Positions 5,790 through 8,014 of a DNA stretch of 8,014 bases are shown here, piece after piece (the stretch's first letter is position 1; each line of letters opens with the position of its first letter). The notes beneath the pieces are model-generated. The model was not told where the DNA came from and did not search any database. It saw nothing but the letters and a program-made list of their open reading frames with translations. The translations under genes and the position numbers were made by a program. The DNA is from Patescibacteria group bacterium. GTDB taxonomy: Bacteria; Patescibacteriota; Dojkabacteria; SC72; T1SED10-24. Location: NCBI GenBank assembly GCA_007136035.1, contig SLHS01000049.1, forward strand, positions 1-8,014. The letters run 5' to 3'.

Positions 5790-7598
5790 ATGACAGAAAA
5801 TTACAAACAAGAAAAAATAAGAAATTTTTCAATTATTGCTCATATTGATCATGGGAAATCTACTTTGGCCGATAGATTTTTGGAACTAAGGGAAGGTTAT
5901 GAAAAAAAACATAAAAAAAATGACAGGATTACAGACACATTAGAGATAGAGCAAGAAAAAGGTATTACAATAAAATTACAAGTTGCCAGAATTCCTTGGA
6001 AAGGATATTTACTAAACCTCATAGATACTCCCGGACATGTTGATTTTTCATATGAAGTATCTAGATCACTAGCAGCTTGTGAATCAGCTCTACTGTTAAT
6101 TGATGCTCAACAAGGTATACAAGCTCAAACCATCTCTAACACACAAAAAGCTCTAGAGCTTAATCTCGAATTAATTCCAGTACTCAATAAAATAGATTTA
6201 CCTGGAGTTAACATTGAAAAAAGAATTGAAGAGATAGAAGCGTACTTAGGTTTCAAAAAAGAACAAATTATTCAAGTTTCTGGGAGAACAGGACAAAACA
6301 TTGAAAAACTCTTAGACGAAATTATTAAACAACCTCCACCCAAAGGACAAGAGCAAGCAAATTTCAGAGGCCTTATCTTTGATTCTTTTTACGATGAACA
6401 TCGAGGTGTAGTGCTTTCGACAAGAATTTTTGATGGAGAAATCAACAAAAATACTCAACTTTTGTATTTACTAAGAAAAAAAGAAAATTTTAAACCAACA
6501 GAAATTGGCGTTTTTTTACCAGAAATGGAAAAAGTAGACTGTTTAAAAACTGGTGAAGTTGGGTATATAGCTACAGGGCTAAAAGATATTCGATATTTTA
6601 CGGTAGGTGACACAATTTCAAACACACCAAATGAAAAACCTTTCGAGGGGTACAAGATACCTCAACCAAATGTTTTTGCAACATTCTTTCCAACCAGTCC
6701 AGAAGATTACGAAAATTTAAAAATTGGACTCAACAAACTTTCCTTAAATGATGGATCTTTGAGTTTTGTTGAACAAAAATCAAGTTTGCTGGGAGCAGGC
6801 TTTAGATGTGGTTTTCTAGGGCTTCTACATATGGAAATTATACAAGAAAGGTTAGAAAGGGAATATGATATTGATTTAATAATTACAGCCCCTACAGTCG
6901 CGTACAAGGTAATTACAACGTCAGGGGAAAAAGTAACTATCGAAACCCCACAAGAAATGCCAGACCCTTCATCCATCAAAGAGATTTCTGAACCATGGGT
7001 TAGAGTTAAAATATTCACACCACAAGAATATATGGGCAATATTATGACACTTTGCAAAGAAAAAAGAGGAGAATATGTAAATACAACTTTTCTGGGAGAT
7101 GAAAGTTCAAGGATTAAAGAGCAATTTTTGCAAATAGAATTTGATATGCCCCTAGCCTCTTTAATTTCAAATTTTTTTGACACTATGAAAAACATTTCTA
7201 GAGGATATGCATCAATGGAATATGAACTCATTGATTACTTCCCAGCAAATGTTGTAAAAGTTTCTGTTCTTGTAAACAAAGAGGGAATCTCTGCACTAAA
7301 TTTTCTTGAAATTAGAGAAGACGCTCAAAAAAAAGCTTCAAAACTTCTAAGTATCATGAAATCCGTTATTCCAAAACAACAATTCCAAATACCCCTGCAA
7401 GCAGCGATTGGAGGTAAAATTATAGCAAGAGAGGATGTGAAATCCCTTAGAAAAAATGTAACTGAAGATCTTTATGGTGGAGATTACAGTAGAAAGAAAA
7501 AACTTCTACAAAAACAAAAAAAGGGTAAAAAAAGACTAAGACAAATTGGTAAAGTTAATATACCACAGGATGCTTTTTTAGCAATACTAAAGACTTAA
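5790..7598 (+). CDS. lepA: Elongation factor 4 (LepA, ribosome-associated translational GTPase)
   Basis: EF-4 is a translational GTPase that acts on elongating or initiating ribosomes. The 602-residue length is normal. GTPase motifs are complete: G1 AHIDHGKST (17-25), G2 Thr60 in EKGITIK, G3 DTPGHVDF (79-86) with the catalytic His83, G4 NKID (133-136) and G5 SGRTG (164-168, usually SAKTG). EF-G-like domains follow, with a GAGFRCGFLGLLHMEI segment typical of LepA. The family-specific C-terminal domain ends in KLLQKQKKGKKRLRQIG and PQDAFLAIL, close to the usual 'KLLEKQKEGKKRMKxxG...PQEAFLAVLK'. Switch I is diverged: TLEIEQEKGIT replaces SMDLERERGIT and is preceded by a Lys-rich stretch encoded by two A8 runs. 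The ATG at 5790 gives the family N-terminus with no Shine-Dalgarno sequence. Its position downstream of holA and rpsT fits common bacterial gene order. Confidence 0.96.
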   Translation: MTENYKQEKIRNFSIIAHIDHGKSTLADRFLELREGYEKKHKKNDRITDTLEIEQEKGITIKLQVARIPWKGYLLNLIDTPGHVDFSYEVSRSLAACESALLLIDAQQGIQAQTISNTQKALELNLELIPVLNKIDLPGVNIEKRIEEIEAYLGFKKEQIIQVSGRTGQNIEKLLDEIIKQPPPKGQEQANFRGLIFDSFYDEHRGVVLSTRIFDGEINKNTQLLYLLRKKENFKPTEIGVFLPEMEKVDCLKTGEVGYIATGLKDIRYFTVGDTISNTPNEKPFEGYKIPQPNVFATFFPTSPEDYENLKIGLNKLSLNDGSLSFVEQKSSLLGAGFRCGFLGLLHMEIIQERLEREYDIDLIITAPTVAYKVITTSGEKVTIETPQEMPDPSSIKEISEPWVRVKIFTPQEYMGNIMTLCKEKRGEYVNTTFLGDESSRIKEQFLQIEFDMPLASLISNFFDTMKNISRGYASMEYELIDYFPANVVKVSVLVNKEGISALNFLEIREDAQKKASKLLSIMKSVIPKQQFQIPLQAAIGGKIIAREDVKSLRKNVTEDLYGGDYSRKKKLLQKQKKGKKRLRQIGKVNIPQDAFLAILKT

Positions 7599-7613
7599 AT
7601 AAATTATTAAAAC

Positions 7614-7619
7614 TAGAAT
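7614..7619 (+). promoter_or_regulatory. Possible -10 element before the HEVRH gene
   Basis: TAGAAT (5 of 6 matches to TATAAT) lies 7 bp before the ATG at 7627, which would give a leaderless or nearly leaderless transcript. No acceptable -35 or extended -10 is visible, so this could be chance in AT-rich DNA. It is listed because three other starts here also have a -10 very close by. Confidence 0.25.
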
Positions 7620-7626
7620 TAGCTTT

Positions 7627-8014
7627 ATGGAAGAAGAAAAAATGGAATTACAAGAAAAAGAAAAAAGTAATATAGAAAAGCTAAAAGAATACATAATAAA
7701 AGTAGATACTTATGCTTTCCCAGAAAAACCTTTAAATATAAAAATAGATGGGAAAGATACTATAAGGGCTGAAGCAGCACATCATTACGAAAAAAACAAA
7801 CTTGGGGAAATTACGGAACACTATTACGTTGTAAACGAAAAACTGAATAATTTAAAAGAAGAGCACAATAGCTCTCTTTTTGGTATTGCCATACACGAAG
7901 TTAGACATAGAGCTCAGCTCGAAATACTAGAAAAAAAAGACCTTTTTAAGAAAGAAAACTTAGATCTTTTAGATAATACTAGCTATAAACCGTTAACAGA
8001 ACTAGAAGAAAAGA
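7627..8014 (+). CDS. N-terminal part of a putative HExxH-motif metalloprotease-like protein (cut by window end)
   Basis: The frame is open from the ATG at 7627 to the window edge: 129 residues with no stop. The first 25 residues are highly charged and helical, with no signal peptide or TM, so the visible part looks cytoplasmic. GIAIHEVRHRAQ at residues 85-96 contains HEVRH (90-94), the HExxH signature in which two His bind zinc and Glu is the catalytic base. The hydrophobic residues before it and the helical context fit a zincin active-site helix. A third zinc ligand would lie further along; TELEE near the edge is one candidate region, but this cannot be decided. I cannot name a family; the 'HExRHxxQ' form is seen in various uncharacterised, often mobile-element-linked, proteins. 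It follows lepA by 28 bp. HExxH can occur by chance, so the enzymatic call is tentative while the gene itself is likely. Confidence 0.6.
   Translation, partial: MEEEKMELQEKEKSNIEKLKEYIIKVDTYAFPEKPLNIKIDGKDTIRAEAAHHYEKNKLGEITEHYYVVNEKLNNLKEEHNSSLFGIAIHEVRHRAQLEILEKKDLFKKENLDLLDNTSYKPLTELEEK

Noticed and set aside
6707..7231. Long minus-strand open frame of 174 codons
   Set aside because: It lies wholly antisense to lepA, whose conserved sequence explains the region; the translation looks like no protein and has no promoter or start signal.
1..8014. UGA recoded as glycine or tryptophan (alternative genetic code)
   Set aside because: TGA serves as the stop for holA (1558-1560), the He_PIG-like gene and the four-TM gene, and no conserved protein needs read-through.

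Overview
The window is AT-rich bacterial DNA (about one third G+C by eye, not counted). It probably comes from a Patescibacteria/CPR-type organism. The reasons are small compact genes with overlaps, starts without Shine-Dalgarno sequences, sigma70-type promoters, many single-pass surface proteins with short Ig-like domains, and a LepA of the 'GITIKLQ' type that I associate with CPR genomes. TGA ends several genes here, so the UGA-glycine code of Absconditabacteria/Gracilibacteria does not apply. The assignment is inference; no rRNA or tRNA is present to test it.

Layout. Positions 1-1560 (+): the C-terminal part of a LytR-CpsA-Psr (LCP) family envelope protein, overlapping holA (DNA polymerase III delta subunit) by 8 bp. 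Positions 1557-3464 (+): a near-consensus promoter overlapping the holA stop codon, then a 618-residue surface protein with a Cys-rich N-terminus, a possible calcium loop, a (EEPEP)n stalk, a DUF11-like domain and an LPDTG-TM C-terminus. Positions 3461-4277 (-): two small membrane-anchored proteins, one He_PIG-like and one fibronectin-III-like, forming a two-gene operon that runs tail to tail into the surface gene with a 4-bp stop overlap. Positions 4278-4374: a divergent promoter region in which the two -35 elements overlap. Positions 4375-5765 (+): rpsT (S20), an overlapping four-TM protein and a one-TM protein, the last two unrecognised. Positions 5790-7598 (+): lepA (EF-4). Positions 7627-8014 (+): the start of a gene with an HEVRH (HExxH) motif, cut by the window edge.

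How it fits together. holA, rpsT and lepA are neighbours in many bacteria (for example Bacillus). Here that housekeeping backbone is interleaved with envelope genes: three between holA and rpsT, and two membrane genes between rpsT and lepA. Together with the LCP gene upstream, six of the ten genes are probably membrane or surface proteins. The most interesting unit is the set of three surface genes at 1557-4337 with its own promoters. I see no convincing intrinsic terminator, RNA gene, mobile element, CRISPR array or origin. No gene-free stretch exceeds about 100 bases.
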